A DNA stretch of 64,000 bases, taken from Heterohyrax brucei (lineage: Eukaryota; Chordata; Mammalia; Hyracoidea; Procaviidae). The translations under genes were made by a program, and so were the position numbers. Shown here one piece after another: positions 22,866 to 33,355 of this stretch; positions within the stretch are counted from its first letter, which is position 1, and each line of letters begins with the position of its first letter. A model generated the notes under the pieces. The model searched no databases. It saw only the letters and a list, made by a program, of their open reading frames with translations, and had not been told where the DNA came from. Location of the stretch: assembly GCA_028571685.1 (NCBI GenBank), contig CM053143.1, positions 151,088,329 to 151,152,328 of the forward strand. Reading direction: 5' to 3'.

Positions 22866-23030
22866 TAAACTAAGTTCTCAAATGTTTGCAGTGTCAGAGT
22901 CACCTGGGGGATTATTAAGATACAGATTGATGGGCTCCACCCTCAGTTTCACATCCTTTGTGTTTACAAAAAGATCCCAGGAAATGTCCAGGTTGCAATA
23001 TGGAAAAAGACTGAGAATCACAGCCCTAGA
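22866..23030 (+). mobile_element. MER5A-like remnant
   Basis: 'aagttctcaaatgtttgcag', 'agagtcacctgggggattat', 'gatgggctccaccctcag', ending 'gactgagaatcacagccct'. Confidence 0.65.
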
Positions 23031-23044
23031 CCACAAGATTCTTT

Positions 23045-23290
23045 TGTTTGTTTTTTAACCTTTTTTTTTTCTGCACTGTAGATGAAGTCTTACAGAACAA
23101 ATTAGTTTCTGGTTAAACAACTAACACATACATGGTTTTGTGACATTGGTTGCCATTCCCCAATGTGGCAACACTCTCCTATTCTCAGCCTTGTGTTCTC
23201 ATTTCCATTCATCCAGCTTTCCTATCTTCTTCTGCCTTTTTGTAACAGTGCCTGGGCTGGTGTGTCCACTTAGTCTGATATATAGAGTTG
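23045..23290 (-). mobile_element. L1 3' UTR fragment
   Basis: 'tctgcactgtagatgaagtc', 'ttacagaacaaattagtttc', same type as 9239-9560. Confidence 0.6.
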
Positions 23291-23425
23291 AGCACCATGT
23301 ATTATTGTTTGTTTTATGTGCCTGTAGACCGTCAGCTTCTGATGAAGAAAACTGCATCTGTTATCTCTGCATATTCAGTATCTAGTACACAGGTGTTCAG
23401 TGTATGCTAGTTTATTTAAATGGCG
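23291..23425 (+). repeat. L2-like 3' end
   Basis: 'ctgcatctgttatctctgca' then 'cagtatctagtacacaggtg'. Confidence 0.45.
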
Positions 23426-23479
23426 TCAAAATTAATCACTTGTTTGAAAAGTTATTCTGTATGTCAGCAATAGAATCTT

Positions 23480-23710
23480 TTTGTGTGTGAGTGATAAAAC
23501 ACATACAACAAATTTTGCCATTTTAGCCAACTTTTAAGTATAAAATTCAATGGCATTAACTGCATTTATAGCATTGTGCAACTATCGCCACTATTTCCAA
23601 AACTTTTCCATCACCCTGAACAGGAACTCTGTACTCCTTAAACATTTAACCCTCTCCCAAGGAACTCCTGCTTTCTGTCTCTACGCATTTGCCGGTTCCA
23701 GAAATAATAG
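23480..23710 (-). mobile_element. Old L1 (L1M-type) 3' end
   Basis: 'tgccattttagccaactttt', 'gcattgtgcaactatcgcca', 'aaaacttttccatcaccctg'. Confidence 0.75.
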
Positions 23711-24389
23711 CATTGTTTTGCATTAAGAGGAAAAAAAAATCTTTATTGAGCTTAGTTCTCCCCTTTTATTTTTCCTCTAGTAAATTCAAATGAAGAGAAC
23801 AACTCAGACAACACCATTTTGGGCAACCAAATCAAGTATAGAGATACAAGTCATTCAAGTAAGCTTCAGAAAAAGAAACTTCCCTGGAGGTGGCTGAACT
23901 ATTCTTGATGCTCTATTTGTTTGGTTTCAAGTAACAGAAAAAGCTCTCTGAGCAGCTTTGACAGCAGAATTTACTGGTTTGCAGAAACCAAGGAGAATTA
24001 AAGCAACCAACCATGGGACAAGCAGGGATGCTGCTCAGCCTACAGAATGCTGGAACCTGGAGCCTAAAAGCAGCCCGGGCCCCTCTTTTTGTCTCTCTTC
24101 TCAGCTTCTGTCTGTATTTGGCTCTATTTCTCTCACTGTAGTCTTGGACTCTCCATATTACAGTAAATTAAAAGAAGGAACTCATTAGCTCACCTTGGAT
24201 TAGTGTAAGGTCACAATAGAAAATGGTACCTCTCACAGTGAAGAAGGGGACAGTTCCCAGAGGAGTAGGCATGAGTCAGAGATATCTGCCACTGTTGCTT
24301 TAGGCAGTGAAGACCTGTACAAGTGTTGGCAAGTTCTAGCTCTCTATTAATAAACACTCTTCTAAATCTCCTGAACTAAACATATGATG
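23711..24389. other. Intergenic, nothing recognised
   Basis: No gene or clear repeat on either strand. Confidence 0.4.
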
Positions 24390-24580
24390 GTAGTAGCTGT
24401 CACTGAGTTGACCCCCAACTCATGGTGATCCCATGCATTGCAGAACAGAACTGCTCCATAAGGTTTTTTGGCTAACCTTTACAGAAGTACTCACCAGGCC
24501 TTTTTTCTGCATGAGCTGCTAAATGGTTCAAGCTGCCAACCCTGAGGTTAGCAGCCAGTCACAAAGTGCTTACATCACCC
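24390..24580 (-). repeat. AfroSINE, long form
   Basis: 'gtcactgagttgacccccaa', 'ctaacctttacagaagtact', 'ccctgaggttagcagccag'. Confidence 0.75.
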
Positions 24581-24704
24581 AGACTTCTGTCATGACATAA
24601 ATACCAAAAAGTCAGCACTGAAGTCTACAATCAACAGGTTAGACCAGCCTGAATGTTGAGGTGTACTTGAGGAAGTCGAAACAAGCAATGCTTTACAATT
24701 GCTT

Positions 24705-24850
24705 ACCAAAATACTGGTTGCCATGCAGTCGATTCCAGAGTGACCCTGTAGGATAGAGTAGAATTGCCCCATAGGGCTGACAAGGGGCGCCTGCTGGGTT
24801 CTAACTGCTCACCTTTTGGTTAGCAGCTGAGCTTTAACCACTGGAGGGTC
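24705..24850 (-). repeat. AfroSINE, short form
   Basis: 'tggttgccatgcagtcgatt', 'gtagaattgccccataggg', 'caccttttggttagcagctg'. Confidence 0.8.
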
Positions 24851-25559
24851 AATGAAATGCAAGGCTTTAGTTGTCTGAATGTGATCAGAGCCTACTCACT
24901 AGCAAACGAGCTTTTCAAGAATGTCATTATGGCTCTCCTAGATCTTTCGGAGAGAAGGTGTTTCTGTTTCATTTCTGCATTGACTCAAAGGCCAGAACAA
25001 AATATTTCCTCTGTGTTTGGCCAACCTCAATCTGAGTTTTTCATACTGAAAAATCATAGCTTATGGAAGTAAGTCCCATATAAAACAACAGCTAGTGCTA
25101 TTCATTGTCTGTTATACATATCTGAGACTCAGTCTATTCTTTTTACTCTGTTTCTGAATGGTTTGCATTTTAAGTATCATAATGTCAGTTTTAGTTTAGA
25201 TGAACATCAGGGACATAGACCCTTCTAAAAAAATTAAGTTGTAGTAAACACTCTGTTACGCTGCTGTTACACAAACACATGAAACCTAACTTCAAGCTTA
25301 CATTGAAAATGACTATTTTTGCAGATCGCTTACTCAGGTGCTATGTTAGGGGGATGCAGTAACACAATAGTTTGCCTATGCCCAGATAAACTTGGTCACC
25401 AACAGTGATCCTAACAAACACTATCATTCCATCTCCATCTGGAAGGACTATAATGACTGTAGTACATCCCTCTTTTTAATATGATGACATCATAGTTTTC
25501 ATGATATGATCACTTCTTTTAATATTATAGCTTTGACTGAGTTTGGAGCCTTCTCTAAC
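24851..25559. other. Intergenic, nothing recognised
   Basis: AT-rich; the right end may include a little L1 sequence beyond ORF1. No gene. Confidence 0.4.
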
Positions 25560-27518
25560 TGAGTAGGTTTCCGGATGATGTGTCCTGTATTTCCTCCTTA
25601 AATATAAAGTTAATGGTTTTGTTCTTCTAAGCCAAGAGCTTCTTTCAATATTTCTTGTAGCTTTGGCTTGGTTTTTATGAAGTCTCTGAATTTCTGTTTC
25701 TATATGACTGTCTTTATTTCATTTTCATATTTGAAAGATGGTTTTGCAGGATAAATAATTCTTGGTTGGAAGTTCTTTTCCTTCAAGGCTTTGAATGTGT
25801 CATCCCATTGTCTCCATGCCAGCATCGCTTCTGCTGAGAAATCTGACCAAAGCCTACAGGTTTTCCCTCTGAATGTTAGCTTTGCTTTGTGTCTTGCTGC
25901 CTTTGAGAGTTTCTGCTTATGTTTCACTTTGTTAAGCTTGATTATGTCTTGGAGTCTTAGGGATCTATATTGGGGAGCATTCAATATGCATCTTGGATAC
26001 CTGTATTGTCTTCTTTCATAATTTCTGGGAAGTTTTCGATTAGCAGCTCTGCAAAAATACTCTGTGCTTTCAGGTGTCACACCCTGTTCAGGAATTCCAA
26101 TTAGTAATAGATTGTTCCTCTTAATAGAGTCCCATATGCTTCTTAATGCTTCTTCATTTTTTTTAATTTCTCCTCATAGATGCTGGAGTCAGTAGCTTTG
26201 TCTTCCCAGTCAGAAAGTCTATTTTCCATTTGTTTAATTCCGGTCTCCTGGCTTTGAACTGAATTTTCTATCTCTTTGATTTTGTTCTTGACCTGTTGGA
26301 TTTCAGAGTACTGATGTTCCATCAGATCGAACAGCTTGCTTAATTTTTCATTTTGCTCTGCTGCATTTTATATATCGGAAGCACTTGGCCTCCGATAGTT
26401 TCAGAAAGGCTTCTTTGTCTGGGAAGTTCTTTGGTTCTTTCTTTTGAGAGTCTTCTGAAGCCATAGGTGAGTTCTTCTTTATGTTTTTATCCAAAGTTTG
26501 TTGCTTTTTGGGCATCTGGGGGCTGTTTCGTTTCTCCAGTGTTACCTTACTGGGATCTAAAGCTCAGCCTGAAAAGGAAGTTAACCATCAGACACCACTA
26601 TGTACTCCAGTGACTGGGCTTAGTGGAATCTCTAGGGTAGCAGGCTCCACCTCCTGATTGGCAAAGACACAGCTCTACTTATAGAGTTACTGGGGAGCCA
26701 TCACCTGATCCTATAATGTGAGTCAGTAAAGGCTGGACAAGATGTCATCAGGATGCCCTGCAATTATTTCTCTAGGCAGTCTTAAATTGAAAGCTAAAAG
26801 ATATCTGACAGCTTTCAAAATTGGTCAGGCTTTCAGGTGTGCATGTCCCTGTTCCCAGCTGGCAAAGTAAGTACCTCTTTATCCAACCCCAGATGATATA
26901 AAGTAGTTCAAAATACCAAAAGGCTACTGCCCTGCTGTCATTTGGTGGCCACACTGTGCAAAAGACTGCTCTTCTGTTGGAAAAGCTCTCTCTGGGAAGG
27001 CACTGCCTCCCAGCCTGGGAATCAGGTCAAGCTGAGGCCTCCGTATGAGTAACTCTGCCTCCCAGACAATCAAGATGATGTCCCCGCACAAGCTCTGCCA
27101 CCTGCCTCGGAACAGGCTATTCAATACTGGAGATTCAGGGAGAGAAGCCAAAAGCACCAAGGTGCACAGATTCCAAGGCTGGGCTCTCAAAATGTAGCAA
27201 CTCTGTTCACCGATCCCATCAGTAATGCATCTGAGCCCTACTGCCATTCAAGCCCCAGCCATGCCCACCAGATGAGACAGAGAAAAAACAGTTAAAATGG
27301 TGAGTTACCTTTAGTCCATGAGAGCCAGCACTCAACAAGGGTGGGGGTCAGTGAAAAAGAAGAAGTTTCTCACTCAGTGGGAATAGACAGCCCTATGCTG
27401 TATCCTAGGATTCGCTAGGTGTCCAGAAGGCTCTGTTTAATCATCAGTTCAGGCCTTGGTTTCCAGAGGGATTTAGGGAGACATCTGTTTAGTCTGCCAT
27501 CTTGACTCTGCTCCTCTA
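25560..27518 (-). mobile_element. L1 5' portion: 5' UTR and ORF1, no ORF2
   Basis: The minus strand begins near 27516 with 'aggagcagagtcaagatggc', the usual L1 5' terminus. About 1 kb of 5' UTR follows, then ORF1 (26515-25610). No ORF2 sequence is recognisable beyond about 25,560. Most L1 copies lose the 5' end, so a copy that keeps the 5' end and lacks ORF2 is the reverse of normal. Confidence 0.75.
25610..26515 (-). pseudogene. L1 ORF1 (RNA-binding protein) remnant
   Basis: Start ATG at 26515 reads MPKKQQTLDKNIKKNSPMAS, followed by a Glu/Gln/Lys-rich stretch expected of the coiled coil, then the C-terminal domain KAARHKAKLTFRGKTCRLWS ... FSAEAMLAWRQW ... LKEKNFQPRIIYPAKPSF. The frame ends near 25610 after LEEQNH. 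About 300 codons, close to the normal ORF1p length, but broken by frameshifts between the N- and C-terminal parts. ORF1p coats L1 RNA as a trimer; this copy cannot do so intact. Confidence 0.8.
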
Positions 27519-28236
27519 TTGTTTTCAAACAGTGCTTCTTGTGGTGGTTCTCCTCTGTATGTAAACTTTCCTGGGGTTTCCCATTACATTTGTAGGATGA
27601 GATTTAATGTCTAGTTTCTAGGTTCTGCATCTCCATCTTATATTATTATTACAGGTGGGAAATGCAGTAGTTAAAGGAATTAAAAATGTGCTGCAATTGC
27701 TGAGACATTGGACTACTGGAGGAATAAACAGAATTCGACAAGTGAAAAAGCAACCGACAAAATAAACCAGATTATGAAAGTGCGAACAAGTACATGTTCT
27801 TCAAACTGTAACAACTGAGAGTAAAACAAAAACCAAAAGGTTAATTAAGTCATATGAAGCAGATGTCAATGACTAACAACAGAAGTCAGTATAGAAAGTA
27901 TTTATATGGGGAACGCTAGGCCTCCGGACCAGTATTTGCAGAATGCAGATATACACACATCAAAGTGATGGATTGTTATTTATGCAGCAGTTTATATTCC
28001 ACCTATAAATTTAGACTTAACATCACGTTGTTATTTCTAAAGAGACAGAGTAACTCATTCAGTAATTTAACCAAAAATTGTAACTCTCTATTCCGTGCCA
28101 GACCCTGAGATAATTGCTGGAGATATAACAATAAATAAAGTCAGGCTTCTGTTCTCAGGAAGTTCTCTAGCTAGCCAGAAGACACACATGTAAATAAGTA
28201 ATTTACAGGGAAATTTCTAACACTCATAATTCAATT
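27519..28236. other. Intergenic, one faint ancient repeat
   Basis: About 28,060-28,210 resembles the ancient repeat at 12791 ('gagatataacaataaataaa', 'gacacacatgtaaataagta'). The rest is unrecognised. Confidence 0.4.
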
Positions 28237-28924
28237 CCTGGATAGTACAAATGATTAATGTACTCAGCTGCTAACCATATGGTCAGAGGTTCAAGACTCA
28301 CCCAGAGGCCACCTTGAAAGACAGGCCTCATCTCAGTCATCTGGTGCTGCTCTGACAGAAAAATACCATGAGGTGGATGGCTTCAGAAAGAGAAATTTTA
28401 TTGTCACAGTCCAGTAAGCAACAAATCCATTCATGTGAGAAATTATCATAGTCCAGTAAGCTAGGAGTCCAATTCAGTAAGAGCATCCTGGTGCAGGAAC
28501 CACAGGTCCCAAGGACTTGCTCTACTCTCAGTGCTGCTTTCTTGGGGATATGAGGTTACCAATATTCTGCTCACTTCCCCTTCATCTCCCTAGGGATGAC
28601 CTCTATACAATCTGAGCTTGTTGACCGAGTCCTGTCTCACCAACACAGCTGCTGCCCATTCTTCTTCACTGCCATCATAGAGGCAGATTCACACCACATG
28701 GGAAGAATCATACCCTGTAGGGGCTCATGGCTGAGCCACATCGATACCACACATTTTGGGGTGGACACAATCCAGTCCATGACAGGCCTAGTGAGACAGA
28801 TAGATATAAATACAGATACAAATATAGATATATAATCATTGAAAAAAAACTCTACAGAGCATAGTTCTATGCTGACACACTTGGGCTTGGCATAGTTGAA
28901 ATAGAGTTCACGGCAACTGGTTTA
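28237..28924 (+). repeat. AfroSINE, long form, split by an LTR
   Basis: Head half to 28328 ('ctcagctgctaaccatatgg', 'cacccagaggccaccttg'); tail half from 28785 ('gagcatagttctatgctgac', 'gagttcacggcaactggttt'). The LTR between them carries a perfect target duplication. Confidence 0.8.
28329..28784 (-). repeat. MaLR/ERVL-type solo LTR with perfect 5-bp target duplication
   Basis: Reversed LTR from CATCTCAGTCATCTGG to AGTCCATGACA, flanked by GGCCT at 28324-28328 and 28785-28789. 456 bp. Inserted in the middle of an AfroSINE. Confidence 0.9.
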
Positions 28925-29110
28925 GGCGGCAGTGATAATTCAGTGTAGGCTTCTCACCTTCCATGATGGAGACCTGGTTGCAATTCCTGGCATCAGGCAC
29001 AGCCATAACCCATGTGTCAGAGGAGGCTTGCATGTTGCTACGGTGCTCAACAAGTTTCAGCAGAGACTCCAGCTCAAGAAAGCAGGTCAGAAAGTCTACA
29101 CGTGTAGAGA
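28925..29110 (+). repeat. tRNA-Gly-headed SINE
   Basis: 'cggcagtgataattcagtg', 'gatggagacctggttgcaat', 'aacaagtttcagcagagact'. Same body as at 7441 and 32286. Confidence 0.6.
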
Positions 29111-29142
29111 CTAAAGTTTATTAGCATTTACTTGGAGCAGGA

Positions 29143-29345
29143 AGGAGCCCTGTGGCTCAAGCAGTCCGAGCTAAACACTCACTGCTAACTGAGAGCTTGG
29201 CAGCCAAAGCAACCCAGCAGCTCTTAGGAAGAAAGATTTGGCATTCTGCTCCCACAAAGATTACAGCTTAGAAAGCCGTATGAGGCAGTTCTACTCTGTC
29301 ACACGGGTTCACTCCAAGTCTAAATTACTAGCACCTAACAGCTAG
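29143..29345 (+). repeat. AfroSINE, long form
   Basis: 'aggagccctgtggctcaagc', 'agaaagatttggcattctgc', 'gaggcagttctactctgtca'. Confidence 0.7.
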
Positions 29346-29349
29346 CACA

Positions 29350-29530
29350 AGGGGTGGGAGGCAGCAGAGTGAGGGGGGAGGGTGAGTATTATTTAGGAAG
29401 CAGTGAGTTTGTGTTTCCAGTGATGAGTAATCTCACAATAATTACAGGTGATGGCTATGCATGATTCATGTAATTGATATCTGAAATTGTACACCTAAAA
29501 ATAAAAATACCATCTTACCAAAACAAAAAA
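29350..29530 (+). mobile_element. Old L1 3' end with A-rich tail
   Basis: 'ctgaaattgtacacctaaaa' followed by an A-rich tail; typical L1M 3' end. Confidence 0.5.
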
Positions 29531-30189
29531 AAACAAAATAAAAAGATAGACCTGACAATTGGCTTCTGAAAATCGGCCAGCAAATATCCTAGTGATCACA
29601 CAGCTCCAATGTGCTGCCAGCCAGAAAGATGGCTCAGCACCAGGCAGCTTTTAGTTCCCCTGTGCACAACGTCACCAGGCGTTGGAGGCAGACTCAACAA
29701 CGTCATTTATTTCCTTCAAACTGGAATAAATACTGGATTGTTGAACTCTACCTGATCATGTCAACCCAGATGTTAGTAGCCATATGGGCAAAGACAAGTA
29801 AGCAGCAGTATTGTGGGTCACTGCTTTGGCTGGACTTCTCTCCATCTGCGTGTGTTATGTATTTGGTCCCAGTGGGCCACTGTTCAAGGTGCTAAAGGAT
29901 GACACCTCAACCTAAGAGTATATGGATACTGGAGAAGAAAAGAACCAGTTCTGACAACTCTTCACTAGCTAAAACCCACAACTTAAGCAGGCAGAATAAA
30001 ATAGATGAATAAAGAATATTGAACCAAATGATTTTTTATTCTAAATGATTATTAAACTCCAATTGACAATTGTTTTTCCTGTCAAGCCCAAGAAGAGACA
30101 CTAAAATCTGTGTCCGCTAGAACCCATTTAAGGCTGAAACCCGTCAGAGAAGAAAAACTCAAATATTCTCCACTAAATGGAGAGCTGTA
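29531..30189. other. Intergenic, nothing recognised
   Basis: No gene or clear repeat. Confidence 0.4.
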
Positions 30190-30365
30190 GGAAAGTGACA
30201 AAGAAGACCCTCAACAAGGCGGACTGACGCAGTGGCTACAACGGTGGGCTCCAGCGTAATGATTAAGACAGTGGCTCAGGACCAAGCAGTGTTTCATTCT
30301 GTTGCACATAGGGTCTCTGGGTCAGAACCAACTTGATGGCACCTGACAACAACAGCAACAACGTA
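30190..30365 (+). mobile_element. RTE/BovB-type LINE 3' end
   Basis: 'agaagaccctcaacaaggcg', 'gcagtgtttcattctgttgc', then 'gtcagaaccaacttgatggc' and the ACAAC-repeat tail. Shows the complete RTE 3' terminus. Confidence 0.85.
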
Positions 30366-31133
30366 CAAAAGTGGTGAATGCACTCTGTCACAGGTATGAT
30401 GCTTGTGAAACCCAGAAAAAACAAGGCAGTGCCATCATGTTCCAGCTCTCACAGGTTTCACTGTACTAGAATTGATCTTTCTGTGACTTTTCTCCTGAAG
30501 GCAGAACTATCTTACGAGCTGAGGCAATCATTGAACATGCTTACTGGGAGGAAAGTACAGGGAGCTTCTTGAAATCAGAGTTCTGCCAAGGCCTGGGACC
30601 ATCTTAGACAACCCAGCAGAACTGTACCCCAAGACCAGCCTGGACACAATGCCAATCTTGACCCTTAGTGGTGCTGCTAAAGCTCTCTGGGGATCTTGGT
30701 TTCCCCCGAGCTGAGAATAGGCTATTACTGGGGGTTCTAGGGCTTTAATTGTGTACATCTTAAGCCTGTCTCTCTTCTGTGTCCACCTTCTCATCCACTT
30801 GCGCTGGCAGGACCAGAACCCTCACCTTGTTAATTCTTCATCTCTGGATACAGCCCCAAGCTGAACTGCACATGCTCACCAATTCAGCAAGCAACCAGGA
30901 AGCTGAAGGGCAATTTGTTTTCATGAAGAATGGCTACAGTGATGATTCACCAGCCCAGCTATTTCTTAAACTCACAGGTGATGCTTTAAAATAAAAGGAG
31001 GGAGGGGGTAGACATCAATGCTTGTCCTTGCCGCAGAATTGGCACCTTGGGGAAAGAGAAATGTAACTTTTTTTAAAGTTTGCAAGACAGTAGAGAGTTG
31101 TGAACCCTGGACTAAGATGGTGTTTCTCAGTCT
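30366..31133. other. Intergenic, nothing recognised
   Basis: No gene or clear repeat on either strand. Confidence 0.4.
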
Positions 31134-31146
31134 TGCCTGGTCTATA

Positions 31147-31476
31147 CAAAAAAAAGAAAAAAAAACCGCTGCCGTCGAGTCGACGTCAATTCATAGTGAC
31201 CCTATAGGACAGAGTAGAACTGCCCCATAGTTTCCAAGGGGCACCTGGCAGATTTGAACTGTTGACCTTTTAGTTAGCAGATGCAGCACTTAACCACTAC
31301 ACTATCAGAGTTTTCAAAACCAAACCCACTGCTCTTGTGTCTATTCTGACTCCAAGTGACTCTATAGGAGAGAGCAGGACTTCCCCAGAGAGTTCCCAAA
31401 CAGCAGCTGGCAGATTTGAAGTGCTGAATTTTTGGTTAGCAGCGATAGCACTTAACCACGACACCACTAGGATTTC
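31147..31476 (-). repeat. Two tandem AfroSINEs inside one target-site duplication
   Basis: Copy 1 about 31160-31311 and copy 2 about 31320-31474, both reversed and both short form. The pair, not each copy, is flanked by TGCCTGGTCTATA at 31134-31146 and 31477-31489. Confidence 0.85.
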
Positions 31477-31499
31477 TGCCTGGTCTATAGGTGCTTATT

Positions 31500-31670
31500 A
31501 AGCCCACTGAGTCCCATCCTTCACCTTAAGATCCTGATTTAACAGGTGTGGATTAGGCCCTAGGATCTGGAAGCTTACCACAGCCTCAGGTAAATCTTGT
31601 AATCGAGCAAACTGGGGAACTACTGGGCAGGCCATGCTTCCCAGTCATCCCTGTGATGAGAATCACCTGG
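31500..31670 (-). mobile_element. MER5A-like remnant
   Basis: 'ttaagatcctgatttaacag' and 'gtgtggattaggccctagga'. Degraded; orientation uncertain. Confidence 0.4.
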
Positions 31671-31811
31671 GCTGTAGATGACAGCGCAGATCCTTTGCCC
31701 CCACCCAGACAAGGGAATCACAGTTCTGGCTCAGAGGTCAGGTGACTACTTACATAATAAAAAACTGCCACATGATTCTTATCAGAGAATTGATTTAAAA
31801 AAAAAAAAAGA

Positions 31812-31990
31812 CTCAGTGATTCTCAACCTTGGTTTGCCATTAGAATCATCTGGAGAATTTTAAAACACCCGGATGCCCAGGCTACACCCCAACCAAATAA
31901 ATCACAGTGCCTGGGTGCAACCCAGCCAAGCATCAGTACTCTAAAGCACTCCTCATGATTACAGTGTGCAGCTAAGTTTGGGGTCACTGA
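31812..31990 (+). mobile_element. MER5A-like hAT element, near complete
   Basis: 'cagtgattctcaaccttgg', 'atcatctggagaattttaaa', 'ggatgcccaggctacacccc' in family order. Confidence 0.7.
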
Positions 31991-32285
31991 AGATTCCTAT
32001 GATCCAGAAAGCCTTGTTCATAAATTCCACAGGCTGTCATCCTGCTATTCCCTTACGGTCCCTAAGAACATCCTCACTTTGATCTCTTCCATTCTATTTT
32101 TGAGAAGCTTCTTAATTTGATTCTCATGTCCCATGAAGAACCCTTGAATTCTTTACATTCTCTGGAGTAATGATGACCGATTTTCCAGTTGCTTTTGTAC
32201 CCTTTCCATAGGCCAAGCTGTTGGTCTGACTCCAGGGATCCTCATTCACTGAATCAATGGGAACAAAGGAATGGCTGATTTGACA

Positions 32286-32770
32286 GAGTAGTCATGTAGT
32301 GGGGTTAGTGGTGGCTCAGTAGTAGAATTCTTGCTGTTTGCAAGGGGTCTTTGGATTCAAATTCCAAACAACACACCCTGTGGGCAGACACCACCCAGCT
32401 GTCAGCGGAACCTGGTGTGTTGCTGTGAGGTCAAACAGGTTTCAACAGAGTTTCTACCAAGAAAAAAAAAGCCCACAAACTCACTGCTGTCGGGTCAATT
32501 CTGACTTATAGCGACCCTATGGACAGAGTAAAACTGCCCCATAGAGTTTCCAAGGAGCAACTGGTAGATTTGAACTGCTGACCTTTTGGTTAGCAGACAT
32601 AGCAGTTAACCACTACACCACCAGCTTCTAGACTGAGACAGACTAGAAAGAAAGGCCTGGTGAACGACTTCCCAAAACTGCCCAAGGAAAACCCTGTGGG
32701 TCACCAGCGTCACCCTTGGCAGGGAGTCGACTTAACAGCAGCTGATGACGATGACAACCTTATAATGGCA
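32286..32770 (+). repeat. tRNA-Gly-headed composite SINE, split by an AfroSINE
   Basis: Head 'gtggctcagtagtagaattc', body 'ctgtcagcggaacctggtgt' and 'caggtttcaacagagtttct' to about 32470. After the inserted SINE it resumes 'agacagactagaaagaaagg', then ends 'gtcgacttaacagcagctga'. Confidence 0.65.
32471..32631 (-). repeat. AfroSINE, short form (nested)
   Basis: A-tail at 32461-32470, 'ctgctgtcgggtcaattctg', 'gagtttccaaggagcaactg', 'gaccttttggttagcagac', ending 'accaccag'. Confidence 0.85.
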
Positions 32771-32779
32771 TTTGTAGGA

Positions 32780-32945
32780 AGCAATGCTTTTATTAATTCA
32801 ATAGACACATGCAGAGCACCAATTATGCACCAGGCATTGTGCTAGCAGTCCCTGCCCTGTCAATGGGAACTGAGCAGGAAGACAGACATACAAAGTGGTC
32901 TACACTGTGACATGTTCAATTACAGTAGAATGGGAATATGTAAAG
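32780..32945 (+). repeat. Ancient mammalian repeat
   Basis: 'ttatgcaccaggcattgtgc' and following; same type as 12791. Confidence 0.4.
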
Positions 32946-32959
32946 AGAGGCATCTAATG

Positions 32960-33355
32960 CAGGGTCTGCAAATTTGTTCTGTAAAGAGCCAGATAGCCAA
33001 TATTTTACCCTTTGTGGACCATAGGAAAAACCCTGGTGGTGTAGTGGTTAAGTGCTACAGCTGCTAGCCAAAAAGCAGTTCCAACTTGCCAGGTGCTCCC
33101 TGGAAACTCTATGGGGCACTTCTACCCTGTTCTGTAGTGTTGCTATGAGTCCATTTCGACTTGATGAGAGTCAAGTTTTGGTTTGGGGGATATATAGTCT
33201 CTGTCATGCCTCTCAGCTGTGTCATAGCTATTGCAGCCCAGAAACAATCATAAATAATACATCAACAAATGGGCCTGGCTATGTTCCGAAAAGACTTCAT
33301 TGACCAAAACAAGCAGTGAGTTGGATTTATCCCAAAGGCCGTGGTTGCTGACCCC
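32960..33355 (-). mobile_element. hAT-type non-autonomous DNA transposon, split by a SINE
   Basis: Left end 'gggtctgcaaatttgttctg', right end 'aggccgtggttgctgacccc'; the ends are imperfect inverted repeats. Interrupted at about 33,023-33,186. Confidence 0.6.
33023..33186 (+). repeat. AfroSINE, short form (nested)
   Basis: 'accctggtggtgtagtggtt', 'ctctatggggcacttctacc', 'tatgagtccatttcgacttg'. Confidence 0.8.
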
